A DNA stretch of 64,000 bases from Lichenostomus cassidix (taxonomy: Eukaryota; Chordata; Aves; Passeriformes; Meliphagidae): the NCBI GenBank assembly GCA_008360975.2, contig CM039182.1, positions 82,367,405 through 82,431,404 on the forward strand. Reading direction: 5' to 3'. The position numbers and the translations under genes were made by a program. The notes under the pieces were generated by a model, which was not told the origin of the DNA, made no database searches, and saw only the letters and a list, made by a program, of their open reading frames with translations. Every line of letters begins with the position of its first letter. Positions within the stretch are counted from its first letter, which is position 1. Below, piece after piece: positions 11,801 to 24,500 of this stretch.

Positions 11801-13786
11801 ACAAAACCGTAGGAAAATGACCAAAATTTTCACTTTCTCAAATACCTGCAGTGGTAGGTTGGAATTTCCTACCCTGGTCACTGAATTGGACAAAAGATGT
11901 TAGCCCTGATGTGTTTTCTTCAATCTTAACCAAATACAAATTTTTGTATTATATTTTAAATGCATATATAATATGTAAGCAAATGGGGAAACTGGAGGGG
12001 AAGAGTGTAGTATTTTTTAAGGTATGAGAGCAATAAGAAAAAATCTAAATGTCTTCAGATAATGATGCTTCAAGTTTTCTGTATAATCAAGTTTACCTTT
12101 GTCCTTTGCTATGTCCCTGGATTCCTTGCAGGATTTGGGCATTTTTGAACATTTCTTGAATCTTCTTCCAAGTCTCTCTGCTCTTGCCTTTATATTGGTG
12201 AAAGGTTATATCAATTCCTATATTGTTCCTAAGTTTCAGACATTCAAGCCCTGAGCAGGGGTGGTTTCGTTCCTATTTTAGCAAGGATATCCTCAAAAAT
12301 TTTCTTTTTTACTTAAATAAATATGTGGAATATATCACATGTTCTTGAAGGAAGGAAGAAGAAAAACCAAGGAAAAAAAGATGTGTGAAGGACTGGCAGT
12401 TTCTGTCAAACCAGAAACCATTCTTTGTTACTTTAGCCCATACTAGAGGTCACAACATCTCACAAGTCAAAGATGTTAAGACTTGCTTCAGCTAACTCAG
12501 TCTATGTGGAGCATGGAGCCACTGAAAGTCCAGCTTACCAAGTTTTCCCTGACATCAGTGAGTTTTCTGCATGCAATAGCAGTCACAAGGACAGCAGAGG
12601 CAAACATGCAATTTCTGACTTTCTTCTGCATGACCTTCTTTTCTATGAAGCTAAGGGATTTTTAAAAAGGTAAGATATTTTTTGATAGAAAATAAACTTG
12701 AAAATTCGCATGAAATTTTGCTCAGATCAAGTTGTGTTTAGCAGAGGAATTTAGCAAGGCTCCTGAGGAAAAGCAGAGACAATATCAATAAATTATAATG
12801 TAGTATAAAAACTACAATTTTCCCATCAATATAATACATAAAGATAGAGAAGTCCCCAAACCCCCCATAACTAGAAGATCAGGCAGTTTTTCCCTCTTAT
12901 AAAGACTACATCTACTAACGCAGCTTATGGACATTAAATTCAATGAGTCTTCTGTAGTTTGGGAAGTGAGATTCTTCATTTGAAAGTGACTGTTTCCAGT
13001 TATTAAATTCTGTGAAATATTTGTATGTTTGCCCAAATATCCCAAGTATAAATAATACACATTATTTCATTTTCATTTTATTGAAACTCCCCCTAGACTT
13101 GATACTTATAGGAGTTTAGGCATTGAAAAAATTCAGACCAGGAACTGCTGTGCTTAATTGTGTTTTGATGGCCTCTGCTGTCCTGGTGTAGAAATAGGTG
13201 AATTAGAAACAATGTTGGTGAGTGAGTGAGCCAGCACAGGGGTGTGTGGTATGTGTATGTGTGGTTCATACTTTCTCTACTGCAGTGTAGAAGTGGCATT
13301 TTTACATTCATTTTATTTCAATAAACCAATAGCAGTAGTATCATAGTCGTGGAGGAAAAAACTCTGTTTGACTTAATACAGAAAATATGTTTTGGTTAAT
13401 ATTTAACAGTTGGTGTGTATGGGAACTGAGATTAATTGAAAAAAAAAGAAAAAAAAAAGAAGAAAATATAAACAAAGAGCAAAACAAACCTTGTTATTAT
13501 GCACCTTCTGTCCTTGATTGACTCTGTTGATTGCCTCTGATGTTAACATGCATTCTCTTCTTCTGCTCTTGATTGAGTCTGTCCTTGCTCACATTGATAT
13601 TGTCACTTATTCCTCTAAGGAACAGAAACACTAAGGATTACTTGTGTGCTTGCCACTGGCAGAAGCATCTCATCTGAGGATGGACTTACTTTCCAATCCT
13701 TCACTCACTGAGAATTGAATGTTTCAAGTTTAGTAATTTTGATTGCATTAGCAGTGCAGGTGTGCAGATCAGTGGTTTTAAAGAAG

Positions 13787-13833
13787 CCCATTTTTCAGAA
13801 AGTTCCCATTTTCAGAAAATGGGAACTTTTCTG
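13787..13833. repeat. Quasi-palindrome with embedded direct repeat
   Basis: The stretch holds 'cccatttttcagaa' (13787-13800) and a near copy 'cccattttcagaa' (13805-13817). The second copy is also the left half of an inverted repeat: 13800-13813 pairs perfectly over 14 bp with 13815-13828 across a one-base spacer. Overlapping direct and inverted repeats of this kind are typical of replication template switching. A functional hairpin RNA is not supported. Confidence 0.8.
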
Positions 13834-15551
13834 GGGATTTTTTTCAAGGGCAAAAATGTGTTGTCAAAATTATGGCAAGTGGAATTGCCACTAACTTGTT
13901 TTGGAGGGGTTTGTTTGTTATATTAAAGCCAACTTTTTTTTGGCCAGCAGTCTCTATCAGGTGCAAGAGAAAGGAGAAATAAATGTCCTAGAGAGGGAGT
14001 TGTGCATTTTTGTTGTACGTGTTTATCCAATATAATCCCCTCAAATTGCAACAGATTACTAACTAATGCTACTAGAAGTGTGTTTTCCTTCTGTCATTGT
14101 TTTGCAATTCAATGGTATGTGGAACAGCATTGGACTACTATAACAAAGTCAAATCATCTGCACAACTGTTAGGTTTATTTTGTTATTAATGATATTCGTA
14201 GGTTTCTGATTCCTACGAAAATTGTTTACAAAGATCTGTTAGAGATAGTATAGACCTGTATATTTTGAAAGAAATGGATTTTGAGGGGGTTGGATATGAC
14301 ATATCCAAGTCCTGGTTTTCCCTTGAAGATATGAAAAATGTGAATTTGCCAGCTATTTTTAACCCTTCCCTCATTCCAGTGTGTTTCCACATTATGAATA
14401 ATTTAATTTCTCCCCTGATTAGTCATCTATATTTTCAGCTCATCCAAGTTGCTTTATGAGCTTAATAAATCCATTGTTTATTTTATACTCTGCAAAAGGA
14501 AGCAGCCATGATGCCTGCAAGCTCAAATACCTCGAAGGGAGCTTCTTTCATGTTCCCAGTTAATTAAGAGATCTAGTAGACTTGACAAGTCTCACTCATT
14601 TGGCAGGAGAAGTTTTTATTTTTGCATGAATTCGATGATGTTTCTTAAATAACTTACTTATCTGTGACCCTGAGACATTTTTCCACATTCCTGTTTCTTT
14701 GAAATGTTTCATACAAACTGTCATTGCTTGACAGCCCTGGATCCTTTACTCTGTCTCATCCACAAGCACAAGAATCTGCGCCCCTGATGAGAAGGAAGCC
14801 TATTTTTACTTGTACTGCTTAAAAAAAAAATCCTACACTGATGATCCAAAGTTAAGATGTATTTCATTTGTGGAAATTATCATAAAATAATAAAGATCTT
14901 TAGCAGCAGAGACTCTTAAATTTAGTTACCTTACTATAAGTGGACAGTAATTTCATTGAAACTAATATTATTTCTGATTTATCTTCATTGCAGCTCTGAT
15001 ACAACTGTGCTGCAGCATTGCCTTTTTGTCTGAACAGGCCACTAATAAAGCACAACAAAACAGTGACTTAGGTAAATTCTCTATTGTGTCTGTGTAGTTT
15101 GTCTGTTGTTATCCAGTGTGTTATTTGGGGAAGAAAATTATATAGGTCCTGTATGAACAATGACAAAATTTGCATTGGTAAAGCATCTGTAGAATTCAAA
15201 CAGGAAGTGTTTGGTTAGACAAGCTGCAATTACCTCTTCACTGAGCATCCTGTGGCACCTATATGCTGCACATAATTACAGGATGCCCTTGTTGGGATTA
15301 CTCACAAATATTTGGCAACTGCTACGAGGGAGTACTCCCTAAGACATCTTCATTGTTTCGGTGTTGTGGATGTTCCTTTCATTGCTGGAGTGATGGAAAC
15401 ATTGTGCATTTGCACAATACACTTGCAGGGCTGTATACAAACTGGAAATTATAAACACTTTTGCTTGCTGTCTCATGGCACTGCAAAGGATCTAAGACCC
15501 TCAAGTGTATGTCCTTCAAGAGAATCACTCTGAATGCAGGGCCAGTAAGAA

Positions 15552-15623
15552 AATAATGCTGATCCATCTCATTTGCCTGAAGGCTGCTATATTCAATAAT
15601 GCTGATCCATTTCGTTTGCTTAA
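15552..15623 (+). repeat. Local duplication, 43-bp spacing
   Basis: 'aataatgctgatccat' followed by a 'tc(a/g)tttgc' motif occurs at 15552 and again at 15595 with a few substitutions. It looks like an old local tandem duplication. It falls in an open frame (15505-15831), where it gives a partly repeated peptide; that frame is not otherwise supported as coding. Confidence 0.75.
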
Positions 15624-17039
15624 CGGATGTCACAATCTCAGTGAAAAACATCACATGGCTGTGGATAGCACTGAACTTGCTTTAATTATATCCCTCCTAT
15701 CCTGCATCTGTGCTCACTCTGGGTCAGTGCTGCAATGTCAGTCCAAATGTGGGGAGCTGGAGGAGCAAGAACATACGCACGAATATGATTCTCAAAATTC
15801 AGGTATATTCAACAAAATCAAGACTCCACAATAACCCTGAAGATGCTCTTTTTCTTGATGGCTTAATTTAGATAAGATTAATCTTATGACCAGCCCTTTG
15901 CTGGGGGACTATTTCTATTTTAATCTCTGTGACAAAGCATTAATTCTGCATTGCACATTCCTGCAGTCCTGCAACATTCAGTCCCACAGTTCTGCAAAAT
16001 TCATTCCCCCACAATCCTACGCTAGAAACATGACAAAACGAGGTGCTTTATTATCACAATGTATTGTTGAAATTTTAGGGGTTTTTTTTCCCTCCTTTTA
16101 TTTTTTTTCTGAATCAACAGACACGTAATACATTTTTGGGGATTGTTCTGTAATCCTCTAATAGCATTGTTGTGTTTTATTAACAGTTGCTGAAGTATCT
16201 CTTCAGTCAGTTTAACATTATGAATTGTAATATTGCTTCAGAAAGGTTTTAGTATTTGTTGACGTTTTTTGGAGCTATCTCCATTGTAAAGATAAATTAA
16301 TACAGTAATGGCAGAGTTTATTGTGAATTGCTGAAAGATGCTCAGAACAACATCCACGCTAATTTTTCACATTGTTACCTTCCCCAAAGAGTTAGCAAGA
16401 TCTAAATTTACGTCACTAAATAGTTCTCCACACCCCATATAAATGACTATAATAGGCAATTGTAGAAGCCTCTTGCATCTGAGGAAAAATGCATGTTTAT
16501 GAATATAACACTTCCACATTCAACTCCTTCATAAAGTACTTCACTTCATAAAACACTAGTGTTTTGCTTCATAGGGCATTTCTTCACAGTCCACATGAAA
16601 GAAGTCCACTTTTGTGTACCTTATGAGCTGAGGGAGACTTGAAAACAGTTTTAGGATTTTCCAAGGCCTATCACAGGAATGCTTTCTTTACCGCTGTTCA
16701 CCCCCTGTCTTATCTACTCAAAAAATACAGCATTATATTTTGCTTTTGAAAAATCAAGAAATTAATATAGGCAAAATTAAATATTTTTATTGAACTGTTT
16801 GAATTTTTAACTATTGGAAATTTTAAAAACAATTATTGCAATGGTACTGTTAACAATTTCTAAGAGTACAAAATCAGTTAATTTTAAGTAAACTAGGCTG
16901 AATCACTAGGATGCTTTAAATGGCATAACCAGACTTAAAAGGTCAATTAAGGTAAAAATTCCTTTATCTATCTGTGCATTTCCTTTGTGACTTATGTGAA
17001 CTATATTCCTTATTCTCTCATATTCTCTTTAAAAGTGCT

Positions 17040-17850
17040 TATTAAGTTTTGCTGCTGGATCTTCTTTACCAAGAGATCTGTAAGAATAAATACAGCAGAG
17101 GGAATTGTAGAAGACGAGACCTAAGCATGCTTTGTCTCAAACATTCAAGGGATTGGTATAAGAAATGTGTGATTGGAAGGGAGGATCCCACAGAGATGGG
17201 ACAGTGCTGTGCTGAGCCAGCTTCCTGCTCAAAACTTGTCCTCATTCCCCCCTCAGCTCACTTCCTGGAGAAGGACTGCCTCTGGATGCATGGACAAAAT
17301 GTGCAAAAAGTCTATTTTACATAAGAGACATGCACCAGGTTAGTTATAAAAGGATATTGACTGGCTCCCCTCCGTCTCCCTTGGACAGAGATCGGGCCCC
17401 CTCACTCCCTCTTTTCCTCTCTTCTCCTCTCCCCTTCTTCCTCTTTTCCCTCTTCTGTTCTCTTCATCTTGCAAGCCCAGCTCAGGACCATCTGCATAGC
17501 AGAACCAATGTGGGATTCAGGGACTGGTGATATTCCATGTTTTCTTCCCTTGCTCTTCCTGGGCAAAACATGACTATCATATTCTAACCCATAGTCCATA
17601 TTGAAGTCTGCTGTGGGAGGGGGGAGCTTGTGTAGGTGTTTGTTGCTTGTGAGCCAGCACCTTTGAGGAGTTTGTTGTGGGACTTGTGAAGTGTACTGTA
17701 CAAAATTAAGGGCTTATTATCCTCCGCTCTTGTGGAAGTATATTGTAAGAATTTAAGGGCATGTTAGCCAATGTCTTTTGAGTTGTAACATTGAGCTGTT
17801 TGCTGGAGTTATAGTAGACTGTGCTATAAAACATAAGAGTTGCCTGACAC
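17040..17850 (+). mobile_element. Candidate endogenous retrovirus LTR or leader remnant
   Basis: This block differs from its surroundings. It has a good TATA box (TATAAAAG, 17345-17352) followed by a pyrimidine-rich tract of about 70 bases (17397-17470), then a G-rich segment near 17615-17630. This order resembles the LTR at 42951-43448. Further on, two similar segments containing 'ttaagggc' occur (about 17707 and 17751). No clear TG...CA ends or target duplication could be identified. The right side runs directly into a CR1. Assignment is inferred from architecture only; a Pol II promoter of another kind is an alternative. Confidence 0.4.
17397..17470 (+). repeat. Polypyrimidine tract
   Basis: About 74 bases composed almost entirely of C and T on the plus strand, mostly CTCTT/CCTCT units. 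It could adopt triplex (H-DNA) structure and sits about 45 bp downstream of a TATA box in the candidate LTR. Confidence 0.8.
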
Positions 17851-17855
17851 ATGTA

Positions 17856-18588
17856 TCATAGAATGGCTTGGGTTGGAAGGCAACTTAAAGATCACCTAGC
17901 TGAAACTCCCTTTCTGCGGGCTAAAACACCTTCCACTAGACCAGGTTGCTCAGAGCTCCATCCAGCCTTCCACCAACATTTCCAGGGAAAAGGCACCCAC
18001 AACTTCTCTGCACAACCTGCTGCAGTGGCTTACCACTTTCACAGTGAAAAATTTCTTCCTAAAATCTAATCTAAATCTACTTTCTTTCAGGTGGAAATCA
18101 TCCCCCCTTGTCCTGTCCCTTCATGCTCTCATAAAAAGTCCCTCTCCATCTTTCTTGTAGGCTTCTTTACTTACTGGAATGCTGCAATTAGGTCACCCCA
18201 AAGCCGTTTCTTTTCCAGCCTCAGCAATCACAATTCTCTCAGTTTTTACTCATAGGAGAGGAGCTCCATCTCTCTAATCATCTTGGTGGCCTCCTCTGGA
18301 CTCACTCCAACAGTTCCATGTCCTTCCTGTGCTGAGGACCCCAGAGCTGATGCATCACTCCAGCTGGGGTCTCACCAGAGCAGAGCAGAGCAGAGCAGAG
18401 GGACAGAATCCTCTCCCTTGCTCTGCTGCCCACACTGCTTTGGATGCAGCCCAGGACACGTTTGGCTGTCTGGGCTGGGAGTGCACATGGCTAGGTCGTG
18501 TCCAGCCTCTTGTCCATCAGCACACTCAAGTCCTTCTCAGCAGCGTTGCTCTGGATCTGTTCTTCCCCCAGACTGGTTTGATACCGGA
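17856..18588 (-). mobile_element. CR1 LINE, 5'-truncated
   Basis: A clear CR1 copy of about 730 bp in minus orientation. The plus strand begins 'tcatagaatggcttgggttggaagg', which is the complement of the diagnostic CR1 3' end, and continues through the usual sequence ('agatcacctagctgaaactcc', 'gaccaggttgctcagagc', 'ggcctcctctggactc', 'cccagagctg', 'gtccttctcagcag') to 'gataccgg'. Only the part downstream of the reverse transcriptase domain and the 3' UTR remain. The 161-codon and 97-codon plus-strand frames here are antisense shadows. A (CAGAG)5 expansion lies inside. 5' truncation is normal for CR1. Confidence 0.93.
18376..18400 (+). repeat. (CAGAG)5 pentanucleotide repeat inside CR1
   Basis: Five tandem CAGAG units. 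CR1 usually has one or two similar units at this point, so this is an expansion after insertion. Confidence 0.85.
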
Positions 18589-21500
18589 TATGGTCTCTTA
18601 TATAAAAATAGAAGAAAATTAAGAGACCTTAAAATTATATTTGAGGGGGCACTACATGTGGAGAAAGGTCATCACAGAGTACCCAAGTTGCACATTAAGT
18701 TTAGCAAAAGTAGATATGCAACTTATCAGGTAGTCTTCTTCAAGACCCAAGAAAAAGTTGAAGGATGAAAAGCAGGGCTACCTTTTATATGTATATTGAA
18801 TACACTGTGGTGGGCAAGAACAGAGAAAGGTCTGAGCAGCCCTTAATTATTGGCAATAATAGTCAGTCAGTCTTGGGTACGGAAGTATCTTGCCATGAAC
18901 ATCCCATGCTCCAGGGGAAGTTATGCTTGTGCTTCTCTGAAAGAAGTATTAGCAGAATATAGTGCATCTTTCATTTGAGTTTGTTTTTAATAAAAGACAT
19001 TTCCAGGTTTGGGATGGAAATGGAAGAGGGAAGGAGGCAAATTTGTCTCAAATAGCTGCATTCAAACTCCTTCCACATGACCCAGAAGGAGTAGTATGGC
19101 AACAGCAACTTGCTTCCTGTAAAGCTTTTAAATGAAAAGTTCTTTAATGAGGCCAGGATTTGTTCTCATATGAGTGAGAGTTTTCCCAGTACTTTCAATG
19201 TGAACAGGATTTGAGTCATTTCCTCACTAAATGGCAATGATGAAAATTAAGTGAATAGGTCTCATGATCTCCTATTTGCCAGTATCTGAGTACCTAATTG
19301 ATTCAGATTCTGAATACATAATTGTAAGCTTGTGGAACATAGTAGAATGTATAAATCTCCTCATCTTAAATGCCCTAAAGTCAACGTGGGCAGTGTTGTC
19401 TGAATTCTTAAGGCCAGCTGTGCTCTACAGTTATTACTGACCATGTTCCTCAGTTTGCAGTGTTGGACTAATTATTTGTCAGATGTGAATTCTGATTCAA
19501 GCAAATGTGTGAGAATTGAAAAAGACAATTTATGGCTACCTTCAGGAAATGTATTGTTTGTTTTATGTTCTTAGACAGATGTGTCATCTTATGTTTCAGC
19601 TGGTTGTTGGTCAAGTTCTGACATTTGTTGTACAGGTACAGCTCAGTCAACATAAATTAACTAGGACTGCTGTCAGCTATGTGGTATGTGTTTTACTGTA
19701 TTGTGATATACCACACAGAGCCTTGCACCCTTCTGTTTCTGGTGTGGCATGAATAATTCCCTACTATGGACATTATTCAAGAACACATTCCTGTTAAGGA
19801 TGAGTTCCCCACAAAGAGTAGTTAATGCTATCCATTTATATTGCATTTTGGAAGGGAATTGTAGATACTCAGCATTTTTTTTAAAAATGGGCTCTTTATT
19901 GGCAAATACATCTTAATATAAGCATTTAACTGGAGTTACTGTGTCTTGCAACTTTGGATCTTGGCACATTGCTGTTGCTTTCGTAACAGATGATTCCTCC
20001 CTGAAGACTTAAAACTCTGAGGTTTTGAGCAGCACTGAGGGAATACTTTATGGAGTTAGGGGTATCAATTAAAACATGCAAAAAAACAAAAACCTGCCTA
20101 TATATGTTATCGCAGTTTAGAAGGCACAATCTCAGAGAAAGGTTATGAAACAATAAATTGTGTTTACCAAGAAACACAGCCACATGTGGAAAACCCAATA
20201 ATGATGAATTCTGGTCTGTTTTAGCCTCAAGGAAAAAAATATATTTTTGTACCTGTTATTGTGTTTCCGTGTTCCCCACCATGCACACAGAAACCAAAAT
20301 AATATTTTCCTTCTGTCTTTTTTTCTCACTTGGAGTATCTGGTAAGCACTTCCACACTCTGGTGGTTGAGGATTAATTATGACTCATGAAGTTATGATTG
20401 GAAATGTGAATGCTAAATGCCATATGTATGAATTTAATCCAGCAACTTTTTCTATGAGCAAGATCAGGAATGGTTTCCTTTGTCATTTGTTAAAAAAAAA
20501 AAAAAGCTGTATTTTTTTTCTTAGTCAGCTTATGATTTCTCAGCCTAGACAGATCAGTCTACTTCATACTTCACAAAAAAATCCAAACAGAACATAATGT
20601 AATCCCTGGTATGAATTTTAGATCAGTGATGCTGGAGAGCTCAGGCTCTCGTTTAAATTGAAAAAAAAAATTTAATATTGATGTACATGAGATGAAAAGA
20701 TTTTGATCTGACAGTATCAAAGAAGCCTTAGATTTCCAGCAAAGCCCTGGAGGCTCATAATAAAAGATACTGCTTTTTTTCCTCCTCTCCTGAAATAGGC
20801 ATATTCTTCACACTGATTATATTTTAAAATGTTCAATAACTAGATCAACAGCTGCTAGTACACAGAGTCTTATGAAACAGTCTGGACTGGAACAGCTTTA
20901 AAAGGCTAGATTGTATCTTTTAAGTGGCTTTTGAGAAACTCCAGTTATCCTCAATTCTTTTACAAGGTATTCTGTCTGGTGTTAAAAAAAGAGCCTTGGG
21001 AGATATTTTAGCAGTCAATTTAGAGTCATTAAATTTCATTCTGTTCTCTTAAGGAGGGAAGAACTGCCCTGAATTAATTCTGACCTAAGGCAACCTTACC
21101 AAGACTCAGGGTACTTAAGAACAGTGAGGAACCTAATGAAGAAAAATTCATTATAGATCACAAAGTGATTTTTCCCCAAAATCTTCCTAAGTCTAGGTAT
21201 CTGCTCAACTTCAAAGGCTGGCTGTCTTTGAGACAAGAAACTGGGAATTTATAATTGAGACTAGGGCACTAGTATTTTTACTTCTAAGAATCTTGGAAAA
21301 AGGGAAACTGGCAATGGTTCTGAAAGTCTAGATGCAAGACTTAATTTCTTGGAAAAATAGCAGACAGTGTTTAAAGTGAGGAATAGAAATGAAGGTACCA
21401 AAATAGTGATATCCTACTGGGCCAAACACACAGGTCAAGGGTGGTCCAGGAGCCTTGTAGTTGTACAGCCTTGTCTGGCCCTATCTGGTTATTGTGGACT

Positions 21501-24500
21501 GATAAATGTCAAAAGAAAGAAACTTGATAATATCTGTGTATTGATTATAACTGTTCATAAAATTATGCCAGAAAAAGAAAAATAAAAACCTAATTTGGTA
21601 AATTCATTTGGGGGAAGCAAAGTCTCAGAATTGAACAGCTTTGTTCCTGCACTTGAAAGAATAATGATAAAATTATCATTAGAATGATAATGCAAAGGCA
21701 AAATATCAGCCAGTTTCTTTCTTTGCTTGTATGTCTTTCTTAAATATTAGTACAGATAAAGATGACAAAGATTTTGTTTCATTAAAATTAATCACTTTAC
21801 CTCCAGCTTTCAGACCTCAAGTCATGATACCAAAAATCCCAACTATGAAATCCTATTCCACCTGGAAACAGTTGCAAACAAGGGGTCACATTTTTTTTGG
21901 GCATCTCATGAGTTTTTAAATGCTGCTCAGTTTAGTGGTGAACAATATATAGGCAATTTTACACAGAAAGGTAATGGGAAATTAAAAAAAACCCACACTT
22001 TCTTCCACATGACTTTCAAAAACCTGCTAAGACTGGTTCAAAGCCTGGAATAGGTGGCAGATATATTTATGTGCCTTCCATTACAGTTTCTAATGATTAG
22101 ATGGCAGAGAAGACTGCATTCAGGACTCTAGAACTCCTACCCCAAAGACACTAGACTGCTAGAACATGCTATTATGTCATCTTAACAATGGCTTCTGAAA
22201 GGTCCAGGGAATCTTCACTCAATTACTGTATATTTATTTGACATTCCTCTGTTTTAAAACGACCTTTTCTTAAAGTAATTCATGTTTTACTGAATTCTTG
22301 TTGAGGCTCCTTGGAAGAGACTAGTTGATATTTGCAAGTTCCAAACATTTGTTCAGTAGGAATTTAGTTTTGTGTAACTCGGTATACAGTCATAGTTGCA
22401 TTGGCTTGGGATTGGCTTTTCGGTTCTCCCTACATTTATTAATTTTTAATATTAATTGACTTTCTTTTGAGATTTATATAAGTCAATTAAATTCTTACAA
22501 CGAATGGAAATTGTATATCAATATAGACACTTACAATGAAGTGCTTAAATACCAAGGTTTCAATTGTAAAATTAGAATTTTCATTTCATTTAACATTAAT
22601 GATCTGACTTTGTCACTATTTTTTAACACAAAAAGCAGGTGTTTTCTTCCAGAAATCTGTGTACTTCTTCTGGGGTTGTCACTATATTCACTGAACACTC
22701 AAATGATCATGCAAATGTAGCCCATAATTTATTGAGTGTCTCTTTATCCACGTGCAGAGGCTCTGTAAGTGGAACTACACATTTATGGCAGTTATTCACT
22801 GGCTAGATACACAGCTGGTAGCTAGGAGTAACAAGACTAAACAGGAGTATGCTCAACATCTTCAGTACAGGCATCTGATGAGTCTGTGATGTAATATTGA
22901 TATGGGAAAGTGTCAGACCCTCCATGGTACTAGAAACAGGCTTGTTCTTGATCCTTCTGAGTTCTCATTTTTTGACTCATTGGTTATTTTCAGCATTTCA
23001 GCCCTTACCACGTCACTGTTTTTCTCTGATTGCCCAAGCTGGTACTACCATTTCAAAAATTTCATTTTTGTCTTTGTTTCCTTTTTTCCTTGCCTTTAGC
23101 CTGTATCCTCTCTCACAGCTCAAGAATTTTTCAGTAAAGCTGAGCCAAAGCCACATAACTTCACCTTACAAAACTGGGCCATGAGCTACCAGCCCCTGTG
23201 CCACAGATTGCAGTGACTGCAGACTGTGAGCAACAGATCTGTTGGAAAAACAATGGCTTAAGACCAAGTGCACAGGTATTGCACATGCTTCTGAGACAGT
23301 CACAATGTCAGTTGTGTTAGGGGTAAACATTTCTCTTTAGCTATGTACCTTGGCTTTTCCTTCATGCCATGCAGTCTTGAGACAACCTACAGATGCTTAA
23401 GTGCAGAACATGCATAGAGCAAGGAAATTAGCATCAACATCACCAGGATGGACAGTTTGCCTACACAGAAGTTATATTTTCCTTTAATGTTTTGGGGGTT
23501 GTGTTTTTTTTAACCTAGTGACTGTCCAATACCGAAGAAGAATCTTCAATACTCTTTACAAGTGTTATCTGAATCATCAAAAATATATTTGATAAATTAA
23601 CACAATGTTATTATAGGGCTATTGATGCAAAATTATTTGATATCTATGAATAGAATTGCATGTCTGGTTTGGTTGAATAAACATTTTATGAAAGAAGATT
23701 TAAGGTAACACTTTCAGAAACCATATCTCCTTAATGTTTAAGCTCAGTTGCTTATCCACCACTTTGAATAGTCTTTTAACACCTGTTTAAAGTGTTTCTG
23801 AAGGGTTGATTTTTTTCCTTCATAGCAGGGCACTACACCCATATATAGCAGTTAGATTTGCTAGATTATTATGAGAATTTAGATTATGCAATATTGCGCC
23901 CAAATCTACCTTTGTATTACCTGAAACATTAGACTGAAATCTAGCTTTCTTCCAATATCTGAGAGAAAGATCATCAGCCATGAATAACCTTACTCTAGCC
24001 TGTCCATATTAAAAATATTTACAAAATAATTATATTGGGAGCTGAGGCTGTTATCCATTGGGTACATTCAACAGTGAAATTCCCATAGGTAATTAAACTC
24101 TGTTCACTTGGAATTTGTGACTCTAATTCTTTTTTATTACTGAATTCAGACTGCCCCAGAACCTGTAGCAGCACTTTTTACCTTTTTTGAAATATACTCC
24201 TAGTTAAATAACCTCCCTTCTCTTACTTTGCATGTCCTGATTGAAATAAGATGTTCTTTCACCATCCTCAGGAAAAGAGGTAGCATTGTGACTACATGCT
24301 AAAAAATACAAGTGAGAAAGCATTCAGTTCACAGCTTGAAAATAGAAATACCAATTTTTTTGGCTATGCTCTACTCTTTATTTTGTCATAAGACCAGCAT
24401 AATTCTGGAATAATAGCAACAAGACAAAGTCATTAGAGCTAGATTTATCTTTTTTGTTAGTGCTTCATGTTCTCATTTTTGAACAAACAATCTCCACTAA

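Larger units (their letters stand above)
7589..17039. other. Long unique non-coding stretch
   Basis: No supported gene or large repeat in about 9.4 kb. Small items: a possible 17-nt microexon at 7882-7898; a TA microsatellite at 8814-8849; A-rich runs near 13440-13465; a quasi-palindrome at 13787-13833; and a 43-bp-spaced duplication at 15552-15623. Open frames are all short and unrecognised. Confidence 0.6.

Noticed and set aside
13440..13470. A-rich run as a possible retropseudogene tail
   Set aside because: No gene-like sequence or target duplication precedes it, and processed pseudogenes are rare in birds.
18283..18768. 161-codon plus-strand frame
   Set aside because: Mostly antisense to the CR1 copy on the minus strand.
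19600..19635. 36-nt in-frame stretch between an acceptor-like and a donor-like site
   Set aside because: Weak polypyrimidine tract and no branch motif; many such pairs are expected by chance.
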